From contig NZ_MPNU01000001.1 in the NCBI RefSeq assembly GCF_001896205.1, positions 856,279-920,278 on the forward strand: a stretch of DNA of 64,000 nucleotides, written 5' to 3'. A program made the translations under genes and the position numbers. Positions within the stretch are counted from its first letter, which is position 1, and the number at the start of each line of letters is the position of its first letter. Source of the DNA: Edwardsiella piscicida. GTDB lineage: Bacteria > Pseudomonadota > Gammaproteobacteria > Enterobacterales > Enterobacteriaceae. This document shows positions 49,208 through 58,655 of this stretch, one piece after another. The notes beneath the pieces were generated by a model, which did not search any database, had not been told where the DNA came from, and worked only from the letters and a program-made list of their open reading frames with translations.

Positions 49208-51352
49208 ATGAATATTATTGCCATCCTGAATCACATGGGTGTTTACTTCAAAGAAGAACCCATTCGTGAACTGCATAAGGCACTGGAAGCGCAGAATTTC
49301 CAGATCGTGTATCCGAACGATCGCGAAGACCTGCTGAAGCTGATCGACAACAACGCACGTCTGTGCGGCGTTATCTTCGACTGGGATACCTATAACCTGG
49401 ATCTGTGCCGTGACATCAGCGAGATGAACGAGCACCTGCCGGTTTACGCTTTCGCTAACACCCACTCTACCCTGGACGTTAGCCTGAGCGATCTGCGCCT
49501 GAACGTTGAATTCTTCGAATATGCACTGGGTGCAGCCGAAGACATCGCGCTGAAAATCCGTCAGAGCACCGACGCTTACGTAGACGAAATCCTGCCGCCG
49601 CTGACCAAGGCGCTGTTCAACTACGTTAAAGAAGGCAAGTACACCTTCTGTACTCCGGGCCACATGGGCGGCACCGCGTTCCAGAAGAGCCCGGTAGGTA
49701 GCCTGTTCTATGATTTCTACGGCGCCAACGCCATGAAATCTGACATCTCTATCTCTGTCTCCGAGCTGGGTTCTCTGCTGGACCACTCCGGCCCGCATAA
49801 AGAAGCTGAAGAGTACATCGCACGTACTTTCAACGCTGAACGCAGCTACATGGTGACCAACGGTACGTCTACTGCCAACAAGATCGTCGGTATGTACTCT
49901 GCGCCGGCCGGCAGCACCATCATGATCGACCGTAACTGCCATAAGTCTCTGACTCACCTGATGATGATGAGCGACGTTACGCCGATCTACTTCCGTCCGA
50001 CCCGTAACGCCTACGGTATCCTGGGTGGCATTCCGAAGAGTGAATTCACTCGTGAAACCATCGAAGAGCGCGTGAAGAACACCCCGAACGCAACCTGGCC
50101 GGTACACGCCGTGGTGACCAACTCCACCTACGACGGTCTGTTCTACAACGCTGAGTACATCAAGAAGACCCTGGATGTTAAATCCATCCACTTCGACTCA
50201 GCTTGGGTTCCTTATACCAACTTCAGCCCGATCTACAAAGGTCTGTGCGGTATGAGCGGTGGTCGTGTAGAAGGCAAGGTTATCTATGAAACCCAGTCTA
50301 CTCACAAACTGCTGGCGGCCTTCTCTCAGGCGTCCATGATCCACGTTAAAGGTGACATCAACGAAGAAACCTTCAACGAAGCGTTCATGATGCACACCTC
50401 TACCTCTCCGCACTACGGTATCGTGGCTTCCATCGAAACCGCCGCGGCGATGATGAAGGGTAACGCTGGTAAGCGTCTGATCAACGGTTCTATCGAACGC
50501 GCCGTTCGCTTCCGTAAAGAGATCAAACGTCTGCGTAGCGAGTCTGATGGCTGGTTCTTCGACGTATGGCAGCCGGAGCACATCGACGAAGCGAAATGCT
50601 GGAACCTGGATCCGAAAGAATCCTGGCACGGCTTCAAAGACATCGATGAAGACCACATGTTCCTGGACCCGATCAAGGTTACTCTGCTGACCCCGGGGAT
50701 GAAGGAAGATGGCACCATGGCAGAAACCGGTATCCCGGCTTCTATCGTGGCTAAATACCTGGACGAGCACGGCATCATCGTTGAGAAGACCGGCCCGTAC
50801 AACCTGCTGTTCCTGTTCAGCATCGGTATCGACAAGACCAAGGCAATGAGCCTGCTGCGCGGTCTGACCGACTTCAAACGTGCCTATGACCTGAACCTGC
50901 GCGTTAAGAACATGCTGCCTTCACTGTACCGTGAAGATCCGGAGTTCTATGAAAACATGCGTATTCAGGAACTGGCCCAGGGCATCCACGCGCTGATCCA
51001 GCATCACAACCTGCCGGATCTGATGTACCGTGCCTTCGAAGTTCTGCCGACCATGGTGATGAACCCGCACAACGCATTCCAGATGGAACTGCGTGGTCAG
51101 ACCGAAGAGGTTTACCTCGAGGATATGATCGGCAAAGTTAACGCCAACATGATCCTGCCGTACCCGCCGGGAGTTCCGCTGGTAATGCCGGGTGAAATGC
51201 TGACCGAAGAAAGCCGTCCGGTTCTGGAGTTCCTGCAGATGCTGTGCGAAATCGGTGCTCACTACCCGGGCTTCGAAACCGACATCCACGGTGCCTATCG
51301 CCAGGCTGACGGTCGTTACACTGTGAAAGTGCTCAAAACTGAACAGAAGTAA
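49208..51352 (+). CDS. cadA: Inducible lysine decarboxylase CadA
   Basis: It decarboxylates lysine to cadaverine, consuming a cytosolic proton. The 714-residue fold type I PLP enzyme forms decamers. The N-terminal wing domain (1-130) starts MNIIAILNHMGVYFKEEPIR, the PLP lysine lies in ETQSTHKLLAAFSQAS near residue 367, and the C-terminal domain ends near GAYRQADGRYTVKVLK. DLRLN near residue 95 keeps the arginine that contacts ppGpp in E. coli CadA. Sequence is closer to CadA than to LdcC (for instance LNHMGVYFKEEPIREL). Codon use is highly biased. A terminator follows. Confidence 0.97.
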   Translation: MNIIAILNHMGVYFKEEPIRELHKALEAQNFQIVYPNDREDLLKLIDNNARLCGVIFDWDTYNLDLCRDISEMNEHLPVYAFANTHSTLDVSLSDLRLNVEFFEYALGAAEDIALKIRQSTDAYVDEILPPLTKALFNYVKEGKYTFCTPGHMGGTAFQKSPVGSLFYDFYGANAMKSDISISVSELGSLLDHSGPHKEAEEYIARTFNAERSYMVTNGTSTANKIVGMYSAPAGSTIMIDRNCHKSLTHLMMMSDVTPIYFRPTRNAYGILGGIPKSEFTRETIEERVKNTPNATWPVHAVVTNSTYDGLFYNAEYIKKTLDVKSIHFDSAWVPYTNFSPIYKGLCGMSGGRVEGKVIYETQSTHKLLAAFSQASMIHVKGDINEETFNEAFMMHTSTSPHYGIVASIETAAAMMKGNAGKRLINGSIERAVRFRKEIKRLRSESDGWFFDVWQPEHIDEAKCWNLDPKESWHGFKDIDEDHMFLDPIKVTLLTPGMKEDGTMAETGIPASIVAKYLDEHGIIVEKTGPYNLLFLFSIGIDKTKAMSLLRGLTDFKRAYDLNLRVKNMLPSLYREDPEFYENMRIQELAQGIHALIQHHNLPDLMYRAFEVLPTMVMNPHNAFQMELRGQTEEVYLEDMIGKVNANMILPYPPGVPLVMPGEMLTEESRPVLEFLQMLCEIGAHYPGFETDIHGAYRQADGRYTVKVLKTEQK

Positions 51353-51362
51353 TTGATGACCG

Positions 51363-51390
51363 AGGGCGTCCCGTCAGGGGGCGCCCTTTA
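51363..51390 (+). terminator. Rho-independent terminator after cadA
   Basis: AGGGCGTCCC-GTCA-GGGGGCGCCCT is a GC-rich stem with one imperfection, followed by TTATTTTT. Some dtpC expression may still come by readthrough. Confidence 0.8.
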
Positions 51391-51430
51391 TTTTTACCCT
51401 CCGTTCTATCCCCCGCGTCAGGGAGAATCT

Positions 51431-52912
51431 ATGAAAACACCCTCACAACCGCGCGCAATCTACTATGTCGTAGCGCTACAAATCTGGGAATATTTCAGCT
51501 TTTACGGCATGCGTGCGTTACTGATCCTCTATCTCACCCACCAGCTCGGGTATAACGATACCCACGCATTTAGCCTGTATAGCGCCTATGCATCGCTGGT
51601 TTATGTCACGCCTATTCTGGGCGGTATCCTGGCCGATAAGCTGCTGGGCAACCGCGTGGCGGTGGTCACCGGCGCCGCGCTGATGACGCTGGGACACGTC
51701 GTTCTGGGACTCAGCGCCGTCTCTCCGTTCTCTCTCTATCTTGCCCTAGCCATCATTGTGTGCGGCTATGGTCTGTTCAAATCGAATATCAGCTGCCTGC
51801 TCGGCGAACTCTACTCTGCAGAGGATCCGCGCCGTGACGGGGGCTTCTCCTTACTGTATGCGGCGGGAAATATTGGCTCGATCATAGCGCCGATTGCCTG
51901 TGGTCTGGCCGCCGAACAGTACGGTTGGCACGTCGGCTTTGCGCTGGCGGGGATCGGCATGTTTGCCGGTCTGGTGATTTTTATGTGCGGACATCGTCAC
52001 TTCCGCCATACGAGCGGGGTGAATCGTCAGGCGCTGCAGGCGCGCAGGGCCGTGTTGCCCAACTGGAGCTGGCTGCTGCTGGGACTGCTGCTCTCCCCGC
52101 TGCTGGTCGCCGTCCTGTTTTGGCGCGACTGGTCCAGCTATGCGCTGGCGCTGGTCTGCGCGGCGGCGATGATCATCCTGGGCAAAATTTTTCGTCGGGC
52201 CACGCCCGAACAGCGTCGTGGGCTAATCCAGATAGTGATCCTGATGGCGCTGGGTACGCTGTTCTGGGCCTTTGCCCAGCAGGGCGGCAGCTCGATCAGC
52301 CTGTTTATCGACCGCTTTGTGAATCGTCATCTGCTCTCCTTCACCGTGCCGACGGCGCTGTTCCAGTCCGTGAACGGCTTTGCCGTGATGGCCTGCGGGG
52401 TGGTTTTGGCCTGGTTGGTCAGCGAGCGCAGCGGCGGTAACCGTATTTTGCGCATCTGGGGCAAGTTCGCCCTAGGGCTGGCGCTGATCAGCGTCGGCTT
52501 CGGCATTTTGACCTTCAACGCCCGCTGGGCGGCGCTGCATGGGCAGGCGTCCATGGGGCTGACCGTGCTGGGGCTGGCGGTGATGGGCTGTGCAGAACTG
52601 TTTATCGATCCGGTCGCCATGGCGCAGATCACGCGCCTGACGATCCCCGGAGTGACGGGCGTCCTCACCGGGATCTATATGCTGGCGACCGGATCGGTAG
52701 CCAACTATCTGGCCGGGATCATCGCCAATCAGACCGCCGAATCCAGCTTTGCCCACGGCGGCGACGCGCTCACCCACTCGGTGATGGCCTACGCCAACGT
52801 CTTTAGCGATATCGCCTGGGGGGCGCTGGGATGCGTCGCGCTGGTGGCCGTGATTTGGCTGGTTAACCTGCTGCTGGTACGGCGCGCTGCGCCGCAGGCG
52901 GTGTCAGAGTAA
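51431..52912 (+). CDS. dtpC: Dipeptide/tripeptide permease DtpC (POT family)
   Basis: A proton-coupled peptide transporter; E. coli DtpC prefers lysine-containing dipeptides and lies after cadBA. The 493-residue product has about 14 transmembrane segments. The first helix carries [20 protein letters not shown], the DtpC/D-type version of the POT ExxERFxxY motif, followed by [12 protein letters not shown] and [17 protein letters not shown]. The start at 51431 ([12 protein letters not shown]) follows GGGAGAATCT. The position after cadA suggests it feeds lysine peptides to the decarboxylase system. Confidence 0.92.
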   Translation: MKTPSQPRAIYYVVALQIWEYFSFYGMRALLILYLTHQLGYNDTHAFSLYSAYASLVYVTPILGGILADKLLGNRVAVVTGAALMTLGHVVLGLSAVSPFSLYLALAIIVCGYGLFKSNISCLLGELYSAEDPRRDGGFSLLYAAGNIGSIIAPIACGLAAEQYGWHVGFALAGIGMFAGLVIFMCGHRHFRHTSGVNRQALQARRAVLPNWSWLLLGLLLSPLLVAVLFWRDWSSYALALVCAAAMIILGKIFRRATPEQRRGLIQIVILMALGTLFWAFAQQGGSSISLFIDRFVNRHLLSFTVPTALFQSVNGFAVMACGVVLAWLVSERSGGNRILRIWGKFALGLALISVGFGILTFNARWAALHGQASMGLTVLGLAVMGCAELFIDPVAMAQITRLTIPGVTGVLTGIYMLATGSVANYLAGIIANQTAESSFAHGGDALTHSVMAYANVFSDIAWGALGCVALVAVIWLVNLLLVRRAAPQAVSE

Positions 52913-53092
52913 AATCGGATGCCGGGGATGCCGTCCGCGTGGCGGCATCAAACGGCACGGAGACCGACGGCGTTTGCGCGGGGGAACGCTCCCCGGCGCG
53001 GCGTGGAGAGCAAGAGGCTTGCTTCTCGCGGAATTGCTGGTTAACGTGCTGATACTTATCGATGCAGGGCGGTGAAAGCCGCAAATACTTCC

Positions 53093-54412
53093 ATGAATAC
53101 CCTAGATATCCAGAGGCACATCGCCGACAGGCTGGCCGGGCGTCAGCATCTGTTGGTTGCCTTTAGCGGCGGTTTGGACTCCACGGTGCTGCTGCATGCG
53201 CTGGTACAGCTGCGCGCCAGCCGTCTTCCCCACTTACGCCTGCGGGTGGTGCATGTGCACCATGGGCTGAGCCATTTCGCCGATCAGTGGGTCGACCACT
53301 GTGAGTCGGTGTGCTATCTGTGGCAGGTGCCGCTGCACGTACTGCACGTTCAGGTCGATACCCAGCGCAACAGCGTGGAGGCCGCGGCGCGCGATGCCCG
53401 CTACCGGGGGATTGCCGAACTGATCGACAGCCACGAAACTCTGCTGACCGCGCAGCATCTGGACGATCAGTGTGAAACCTTCCTGCTGGCGCTTAAACGC
53501 GGCAGCGGCCCGACCGGGCTGTCGGCGATGGCGCAAAGCATGCCGTTTTTCGCCTGCGAACAGCTGCGTCCGCTGCTGGATATCTCCCGTGAACAGCTCA
53601 CGGCTTATGCGCAGGCGCACCATCTCTCCTGGGTCGAGGATGACAGCAATACCGATGCCCGCTTCGATCGCAACTTCCTGCGTATGCGCATTGTGCCGCT
53701 GCTGCGTGAGCGCTGGCCCCATTTTTCAGAGGCTGTGGCGCGCAGCGCCAGCCTGTGCGCCGAACAGGAGCAGCTGCTGGACGAACTGCTGATGGAGTCG
53801 CTGCAGGCGCTGATGAGCGAAGATGATGCCCTGAGCATCGACGGCTTGCTGCCGCTGTCCGAGGCCAAACGCTATGCGCTGCTGCGGCGCTGGATCGCCT
53901 GCTTTGGCGTGATGATGCCGACGCGCGAGCAGCTGCAGCGCCTATGGCATGAGGTCGCGCTGGCCCGCGAGGACGCCGAGCCGCAGCTGCACCTGGCCAA
54001 GTGTCAGGTGCGCCGCTTCCGACGTCGGCTCTACCTGTTGCCGCCGCTGCGCTCGCTGCGTGACGAGGTGCTGCGCTGGGATCCGCGCCAGCCGCTGACG
54101 CTGCCCGATGGGCTGGGGGAGCTGCAGCTAGGCAGCCGGGGCGTCAGCGTACGGGCACCCGCGCCCGACGAAGCCGTCACCATCCGTTTTTGTGCGCAGG
54201 GCGTGCTGCGCATCGTGGGTCGCCGCCACTCTCGGGCGATAAAAAAAATCTGGCAGGAGCTGCATATTCCGCCCTGGGAGCGTGAACGCACCCCGATGCT
54301 GTATTATGGTGAGCGCCTGATCGCCGCGCTGGGCGTGTTTGTTACCCAAGAGGGACAGGCGACGGCCGGCGCGACGGCGTGGAATATTCACTGGTCTAAG
54401 GACTGGATGTAG
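53093..54412 (+). CDS. tilS: tRNA(Ile)-lysidine synthetase TilS
   Basis: It attaches lysine to C34 of the tRNA-Ile CAU anticodon, changing it from methionine to isoleucine identity; essential. The 439-residue product has the PP-loop ATPase motif LLVAFSGGLDSTVLLHAL near residue 21, TAQHLDDQCETFLLAL, and the DSNTDARFDRNFLR tRNA contact. A TilS substrate-binding and C-terminal domain follows. ATG 53093 (MNTLDIQ) is chosen; an in-frame GTG at 53072 is possible, and neither has a clear ribosome site. Confidence 0.93.
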   Translation: MNTLDIQRHIADRLAGRQHLLVAFSGGLDSTVLLHALVQLRASRLPHLRLRVVHVHHGLSHFADQWVDHCESVCYLWQVPLHVLHVQVDTQRNSVEAAARDARYRGIAELIDSHETLLTAQHLDDQCETFLLALKRGSGPTGLSAMAQSMPFFACEQLRPLLDISREQLTAYAQAHHLSWVEDDSNTDARFDRNFLRMRIVPLLRERWPHFSEAVARSASLCAEQEQLLDELLMESLQALMSEDDALSIDGLLPLSEAKRYALLRRWIACFGVMMPTREQLQRLWHEVALAREDAEPQLHLAKCQVRRFRRRLYLLPPLRSLRDEVLRWDPRQPLTLPDGLGELQLGSRGVSVRAPAPDEAVTIRFCAQGVLRIVGRRHSRAIKKIWQELHIPPWERERTPMLYYGERLIAALGVFVTQEGQATAGATAWNIHWSKDWM

Positions 54413-54444
54413 CGGTCGACAACGGATTTCTCAGGAGGATGGCG

Positions 54445-54774
54445 ATGAAACGGGGTGTGATGGGGATACTGGCGCTCGCGCTAGCGTTGCCCTTGGCGGC
54501 GCAGGCGGGCGGCGATGCTGCCGCTGGACGGCAGAAGTCGGCATCCTGCGCCTCCTGCCACGGGGTTCAGGGGCAGGGGCTGGCGCCGATCTATCCGCCG
54601 CTGGCTGGGCTGAGTGCGCAGCGCCTGGTCGAGGCGATGCAGGGATATAAGGCGGGGACGCGCCACGGTGGGCAGGCGGGGATCATGTCGGCCTACGTCG
54701 CGCGTCTCAGCGAACAGGATATGAAGGATCTGGCAGCGTACTATGCCAGCCTGACGCCGCCGGCGGCGCCGTAA
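54445..54774 (+). CDS. Small class I cytochrome c (periplasmic)
   Basis: A 109-residue protein with a signal peptide (GVMGILALALALPLAAQA) and one c-type haem site, CASCH at about residue 34, followed by an IYPPLAGLSAQRL segment. The likely axial methionine is in AGIMSAYVARLSEQD. This is the c553/c5-type fold used as a soluble electron carrier to cytochrome oxidases or peroxidases. The start at 54445 has an AGGAGG site six bases upstream. It lies between tilS and the convergent rof, a spot where E. coli has no such gene. The redox partner is unknown. Confidence 0.85.
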   Translation: MKRGVMGILALALALPLAAQAGGDAAAGRQKSASCASCHGVQGQGLAPIYPPLAGLSAQRLVEAMQGYKAGTRHGGQAGIMSAYVARLSEQDMKDLAAYYASLTPPAAP

Positions 54775-54831
54775 TCGTAATGGAGAGTCGGGGCGCCGTG
54801 GGGCCCCGACCGAATGGGAGAGCGCACGCTG

Positions 54832-55092
54832 CTACGGCATGCTGATGGTGATGGTGCCCAGCGTCGGGTGGCTAAAGCGGGCAATGTGATCCAGACGCAG
54901 TTCGCGGTGCTGGCCCTGGCTGGTGACCAGCAGATACTCCACGTGCTTACGGGAGATCAGATCGCTGGCCTGTCCCTCAAGCGTTTCACCGTCGCGCAGA
55001 ACGATCTGTAGAACCAAATGGTGCTGGCAGGCGAGCTCCAGGCTGTCGTAATCATCGCAGTTGATGGGTTGATACTCTTCAGTCGTCGACAT
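54832..55092 (-). CDS. rof: Rho-binding antiterminator Rof
   Basis: A small Sm-like beta-barrel protein that binds transcription terminator Rho and blocks RNA loading. The 86-residue product has [19 protein letters not shown] and [19 protein letters not shown], matching the family. The ATG at 55092 is preferred over a GTG six bases upstream because of the GGTGAG site. The start overlaps the end of yaeP, so translation is coupled. Confidence 0.92.
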   Translation of the reverse strand: MSTTEEYQPINCDDYDSLELACQHHLVLQIVLRDGETLEGQASDLISRKHVEYLLVTSQGQHRELRLDHIARFSHPTLGTITISMP

Positions 55093-55279
55093 AATCACTC
55101 ACCAATAAGTTCGCGGCGGCATAGGCCGCCTGTTCCCTAACGGCCGGTGGCAGCTGTTCATCGGCCGCAACCGCATCCAGTGCCTTTAAGGCACACCCTA
55201 TTGCATCGGGGATATAGCCAAGGTCGCCGCTGGCGATCTCGGCATATCTACGCCGAACCAACGCAGAGTATTGTTGCAA
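55079..55279 (-). CDS. yaeP: YaeP family protein (UPF0253)
   Basis: A 66-residue acidic helical protein ([36 protein letters not shown]), conserved in enterobacteria and always adjacent to rof. The function is unknown. It overlaps rof by 14 bases. The 219-bp gap upstream, before the divergent yaeQ, contains the shared promoters; no clear boxes were picked. Confidence 0.9.
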   Translation of the reverse strand: MQQYSALVRRRYAEIASGDLGYIPDAIGCALKALDAVAADEQLPPAVREQAAYAAANLLVSDYVDD

Positions 55280-55498
55280 CGTCTTCTCCTATAGAGCGTA
55301 ACCCGCTGGCGTTATCCTGCGGGTGAGGTGCGCTTACCTGCGGATAAATCTCCATTTTGACTATATCACAGGGTTGCGCCGGCGGCAGCGGGGCACAACG
55401 GCGCCCGACGATAAAAAGTGCGCTTTTCCCCCGGCATGGATTCGTGCCGGGCGGTAAAAACGGGTAAAATGGAGTAAAGATTCGAAATGGGGAAACGC

Positions 55499-56047
55499 AT
55501 GGCACTGAAGGCAACCATTTATAAGGCCAACGTCAATATTGCCGACATGGATCGGCACCACTATCAGGATGCCGCGCTGACGCTGGCGCAGCACCCCTCC
55601 GAGACGGAGCAGCGCATGATGCTGCGCCTGCTGGCCTGGTGCTGTCATGCGGATGAGCGGCTGACGTTTACCAAGGGGCTCTGCGCAGACGACGAGCCAG
55701 AGCTGTGGCTGCGCAACGACTACAACGGCGTGGATCTGTGGATTGAACTGGGCCTGCCGGATGAGAAACGTCTTAAAAAAGCCTGCTCGCTCTCGCGCCA
55801 GGTGGTGCTGTACGCCTATAGTGAGCGGGCCGCGCGGGTCTGGTGGCAGCAGAATCAGGCGCGCCTGGCGACGCTGCGCCCGCTGAGCATCTATTTTATC
55901 GATGACGAGGCTCTGAGCCAACTGGCGGCGCTGGCGACCAGAACTATGGATTTGCAGGTGACGCGCCAAGAGGGGCAGCTGTGGGTTTCCGATCCCGCGC
56001 ACAGCGTCGAGATCGCGCTGGATGTCTGGCAGCAGGGTAGCGTCTGA
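55499..56047 (+). CDS. yaeQ: YaeQ family protein
   Basis: A 182-residue protein with a PD-(D/E)XK-like fold (family known for suppression of RfaH loss; mechanism unknown). Seen are [44 protein letters not shown] and [18 protein letters not shown], where ELW and IELG supply the nuclease-like acidic residues. It ends one base before arfB (TGAGATG), suggesting coupled translation. Confidence 0.93.
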   Translation: MALKATIYKANVNIADMDRHHYQDAALTLAQHPSETEQRMMLRLLAWCCHADERLTFTKGLCADDEPELWLRNDYNGVDLWIELGLPDEKRLKKACSLSRQVVLYAYSERAARVWWQQNQARLATLRPLSIYFIDDEALSQLAALATRTMDLQVTRQEGQLWVSDPAHSVEIALDVWQQGSV

Positions 56048-56048
56048 G

Positions 56049-56465
56049 ATGCTGTATATCAACGCCCGCCTAACGATCCCCGAACGGGAGATTTCGCTGA
56101 GCGCCATTCGCGCGCAGGGAAACGGCGGGCAGAATGTCAATAAAGTGTCCAGCGCCATTCACCTGCGCTTTGATATTCGGGCCTCCAGCCTGCCGCCGGT
56201 TTACCAGCAGCGGCTGCTGGCCATGCAGCACCATCTGATTACGGATGACGGCGTGGTGGTGATCAAGTCCCAGTCGTTCCGTACCCAGGCGCAGAACCGA
56301 GACGATGCGCTGGCCCGCCTGGCGGCGCTGATCCGCCAAGCCACAGAGGTGGCGAAGCCGCGCCGGGCCACGGCGCCCAGCCGCAGCGCGCGTCGTCGGC
56401 GCACCGACGATAAAACGCGGCGCGGATCGCTGAAGTCGCTGCGCGGCAAGGTCACGCCGGGCTAG
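56049..56465 (+). CDS. arfB: Alternative ribosome-rescue factor ArfB (peptidyl-tRNA hydrolase)
   Basis: It rescues ribosomes stalled on truncated mRNAs by hydrolysing peptidyl-tRNA. The 138-residue product has the release-factor GGQ motif (IRAQGNGGQNVNKVSSAIH near residue 19) and a basic C-terminal tail (RSARRRRTDDKTRRGS...LRGKV) that enters the empty mRNA channel. It lies directly after yaeQ. Short in-frame extension to 56022 is not supported. Confidence 0.95.
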   Translation: MLYINARLTIPEREISLSAIRAQGNGGQNVNKVSSAIHLRFDIRASSLPPVYQQRLLAMQHHLITDDGVVVIKSQSFRTQAQNRDDALARLAALIRQATEVAKPRRATAPSRSARRRRTDDKTRRGSLKSLRGKVTPG

Positions 56466-56566
56466 ATCGTGACGCTTTTTTCGCGCTGCCGCCGCGTCGG
56501 CGGCGCCGGGGGACATGCAGGTCGCCCGTTTGATATTGCATTCGTTTGCACAGTAGGAGAGAAACT

Positions 56567-57244
56567 GTGAAAAAACTGGCTATTTCGCTGTTGTTGGCGG
56601 CGGGGGTGATCACCCTGTTTGGGTGTCATGCGCGTACGCAGTACGCTGAACAGCCTCTGGTGCCGATGGCGCAGAGTTTTCAAGGCACGCTGCCGTGCGC
56701 CGACTGCGGCGGCATGGAGATGTCGCTGTTCTTGGACAAGGACGGCAGCTTTGTACTGAAGTCGATCTACCGCGCCAGCCGCGATGGCGATCAGAGCTTC
56801 GCCGAATACGGGCGCTGGCAGCGCACCGCCGATCGCCTGGTGCTGATCGGCAGCGACGGCGAGAAGCGCTACTTCCGTCCGGTCGGGAATGACATGCGCC
56901 TGCTGGACGCCAGCGGTAATGAGATAGACTCGCCGTTCAACTACACGCTGAGGGCGGCCACCTCGCCGCTGCCGGTGACGGCGATGAACGTGAAAGGGAT
57001 GTACCGCTATATGGCGGATGCCGCCACGTTCCACGACTGCGCGACGGACAACGTATATCCAGTGAGCAATACGATCGAGCTCGAGCAGGCCTATATTAAC
57101 GCCCGCCCGGCGCCGGGGCAGGCGGTTTACGTGGAGATGAAGGGGCACTTTGCGGTACTGCCCTCCATGGAAGAGGGGCAGGTGGAGAAAACGCTGGTGC
57201 CGGACGGCGAAGCCCGCTTCGACGCCCGCGGCCGCTGCCGCTGA
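56567..57244 (+). CDS. nlpE: Envelope stress lipoprotein NlpE (CutF)
   Basis: An outer-membrane lipoprotein that activates the Cpx response on surface attachment or lipoprotein trafficking defects and is linked to copper tolerance. The 225-residue product starts at GTG 56567 behind AGGAGAG, has lipobox LFGC with the lipidated cysteine at residue 20, the CXXC in LPCADCGGMEM, and a C-terminal OB-like domain with cysteines in FHDCATDN and the final GRCR. The four conserved cysteines match E. coli. The last gene before the second synteny break. Confidence 0.93.
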   Translation: MKKLAISLLLAAGVITLFGCHARTQYAEQPLVPMAQSFQGTLPCADCGGMEMSLFLDKDGSFVLKSIYRASRDGDQSFAEYGRWQRTADRLVLIGSDGEKRYFRPVGNDMRLLDASGNEIDSPFNYTLRAATSPLPVTAMNVKGMYRYMADAATFHDCATDNVYPVSNTIELEQAYINARPAPGQAVYVEMKGHFAVLPSMEEGQVEKTLVPDGEARFDARGRCR

Positions 57245-57265
57245 GCAACGCGGGCGGCGGCCCGC

Positions 57266-57526
57266 TTACAGGACGTCGCTGTGGTACAGTCGCACAAACT
57301 TGTCCCACAGCTGCTCTTCGCTTTCGGCGTGCGCCGGATCGCGGATGATAGTGTTATCGATCGGGCAGACCTTCATACAGGTCGGCTCGTCGTAGTGACC
57401 GACGCATTCGGTGCAGCGCGCCGGATCGATCTGGTAAATTTGCTCCCCCATCGAGATCGCCTGATTGGGGCACTCCGGTTCGCACATGTCGCAGTTGATG
57501 CACTTCTTGGTAATCAGTAACGCCAT
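57266..57526 (-). CDS. yfhL: 4Fe-4S ferredoxin YfhL
   Basis: An 86-residue ferredoxin with two [4Fe-4S] sites, CINCDMCEPECP (near residue 10) and CTEC...CMKVCP; the insertion between the second-cluster cysteines (VGHYDEPT) is typical of the Alvin family. A probable cytosolic low-potential electron donor. It starts at 57526 (MALLITKK); a three-residue extension is unneeded. It converges with nlpE. Confidence 0.94.
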   Translation of the reverse strand: MALLITKKCINCDMCEPECPNQAISMGEQIYQIDPARCTECVGHYDEPTCMKVCPIDNTIIRDPAHAESEEQLWDKFVRLYHSDVL

Positions 57527-57651
57527 TCTAGTCACTTAAAAAATATAATTTAAATATCATGCAGATAGCGTGATTAACTTCCTCTGCGCGATCGCGTATG
57601 CCGCGTATTTTTGCACACTCCCCCGCACATTGAAAAACCTTTCTGCGCCGC

Positions 57652-58503
57652 TTACTCCAGCGTTTTGACCAGCGCGCAGCTGTTGCGGATATGCTGGCAG
57701 GCGTGCTCCGCGTTCTGCTGGACGATCCCCATATACAGCAGATCCGTCAGGGCGCTTTGCGCAATGCGCGAGGAGATGGCGGTCGTCTGATCGGCGTGGG
57801 CATCGATAACGGTGTACAGCGTCAGCGACGCCAGCTCCTGCAGGGGATTGGGGGAGAAGCCGGTCAGGGCCAGCACCTGAGCGCTGCGGCGCCGGGCCGT
57901 TGCGGCGGCCATGTTGACCTCTTTTCGTTCGCCGCTGTAAGAGATGGCCATCAGGAGATCCTGCGGCTGCATGGCCTGGGCACAGACTATCTGTACATGG
58001 GCATCCGATTCGGCGTAGGCCGCTAGGCCAATCTGCATCAGCTTATTGGCGAAGTCCTTGGCCACCAGACCAGAGGCGCCGAGGCCGGTAATGACGATGC
58101 GCCGCGCGCTGAGCAGCATGCGCAGCGCCTGCTGCAGCTGCTCCTCATGGTTGATGGTCAGGGTGGACTGCAGCGCCGCGATCTTTTCTGCCATCAGCTT
58201 TTCGCCGACCACCTTGAGCGGATCGTGGCGTAGAATACCGTGTTGGAGCGCGGCCTCGTTAGCCGGCGCCTGATGACGCAGCAGATGGGCCGAGATATCC
58301 TGCTTTAGCGCGGGAAAGCCGCGGAAACCCAGCTTTTGGGCGAACTTAACTACGCTGGACTGGCTGATTCCGAGCGTATTGGCCAGCTCTTGAGAGCTCA
58401 GCTTGCCCAGCTGCTCCGGCGAGGAGAGGATAAAATCGGCCAGCTTACGCTCGTTTTGTGCCAGCGAATGATAAAGCTGTTTTATTCTCACCAAGCTGCT
58501 CAT
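57652..58503 (-). CDS. yfhH: RpiR/MurR-family transcriptional regulator YfhH
   Basis: A 283-residue regulator with an N-terminal RpiR helix-turn-helix (residues 1-77, LANTLGISQSSVVKFAQKLGF) and a SIS sugar-phosphate-binding domain (about 110-270, RIVITGLGASGLVAKDFANK). Targets and ligand unknown. Adjacent to yfhL, as in E. coli, and divergent from pgpC. The 150-bp gap to pgpC shows no strong inverted repeat. Confidence 0.92.
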   Translation of the reverse strand: MSSLVRIKQLYHSLAQNERKLADFILSSPEQLGKLSSQELANTLGISQSSVVKFAQKLGFRGFPALKQDISAHLLRHQAPANEAALQHGILRHDPLKVVGEKLMAEKIAALQSTLTINHEEQLQQALRMLLSARRIVITGLGASGLVAKDFANKLMQIGLAAYAESDAHVQIVCAQAMQPQDLLMAISYSGERKEVNMAAATARRRSAQVLALTGFSPNPLQELASLTLYTVIDAHADQTTAISSRIAQSALTDLLYMGIVQQNAEHACQHIRNSCALVKTLE

Positions 58504-58655
58504 AAATGTCCCCTTTGCATGCGAGGGGATAGTTTGCCATAGTCAGCCCTATGAGGTGAAACCTCGCTTGCGGCATAAACGCCATATCATGACGCCATCG
58601 TCATAATTTGTCAGCGCGAGCGACGCAGACTCGACGTGGGTAACGGGAGGCGGTC

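Noticed and set aside
49208-51352. Constitutive lysine decarboxylase LdcC, suggested by the locus
   Set aside because: The N-terminus, the wing-domain sequence and the adjacent cadC, cadB and dtpC all point to CadA.
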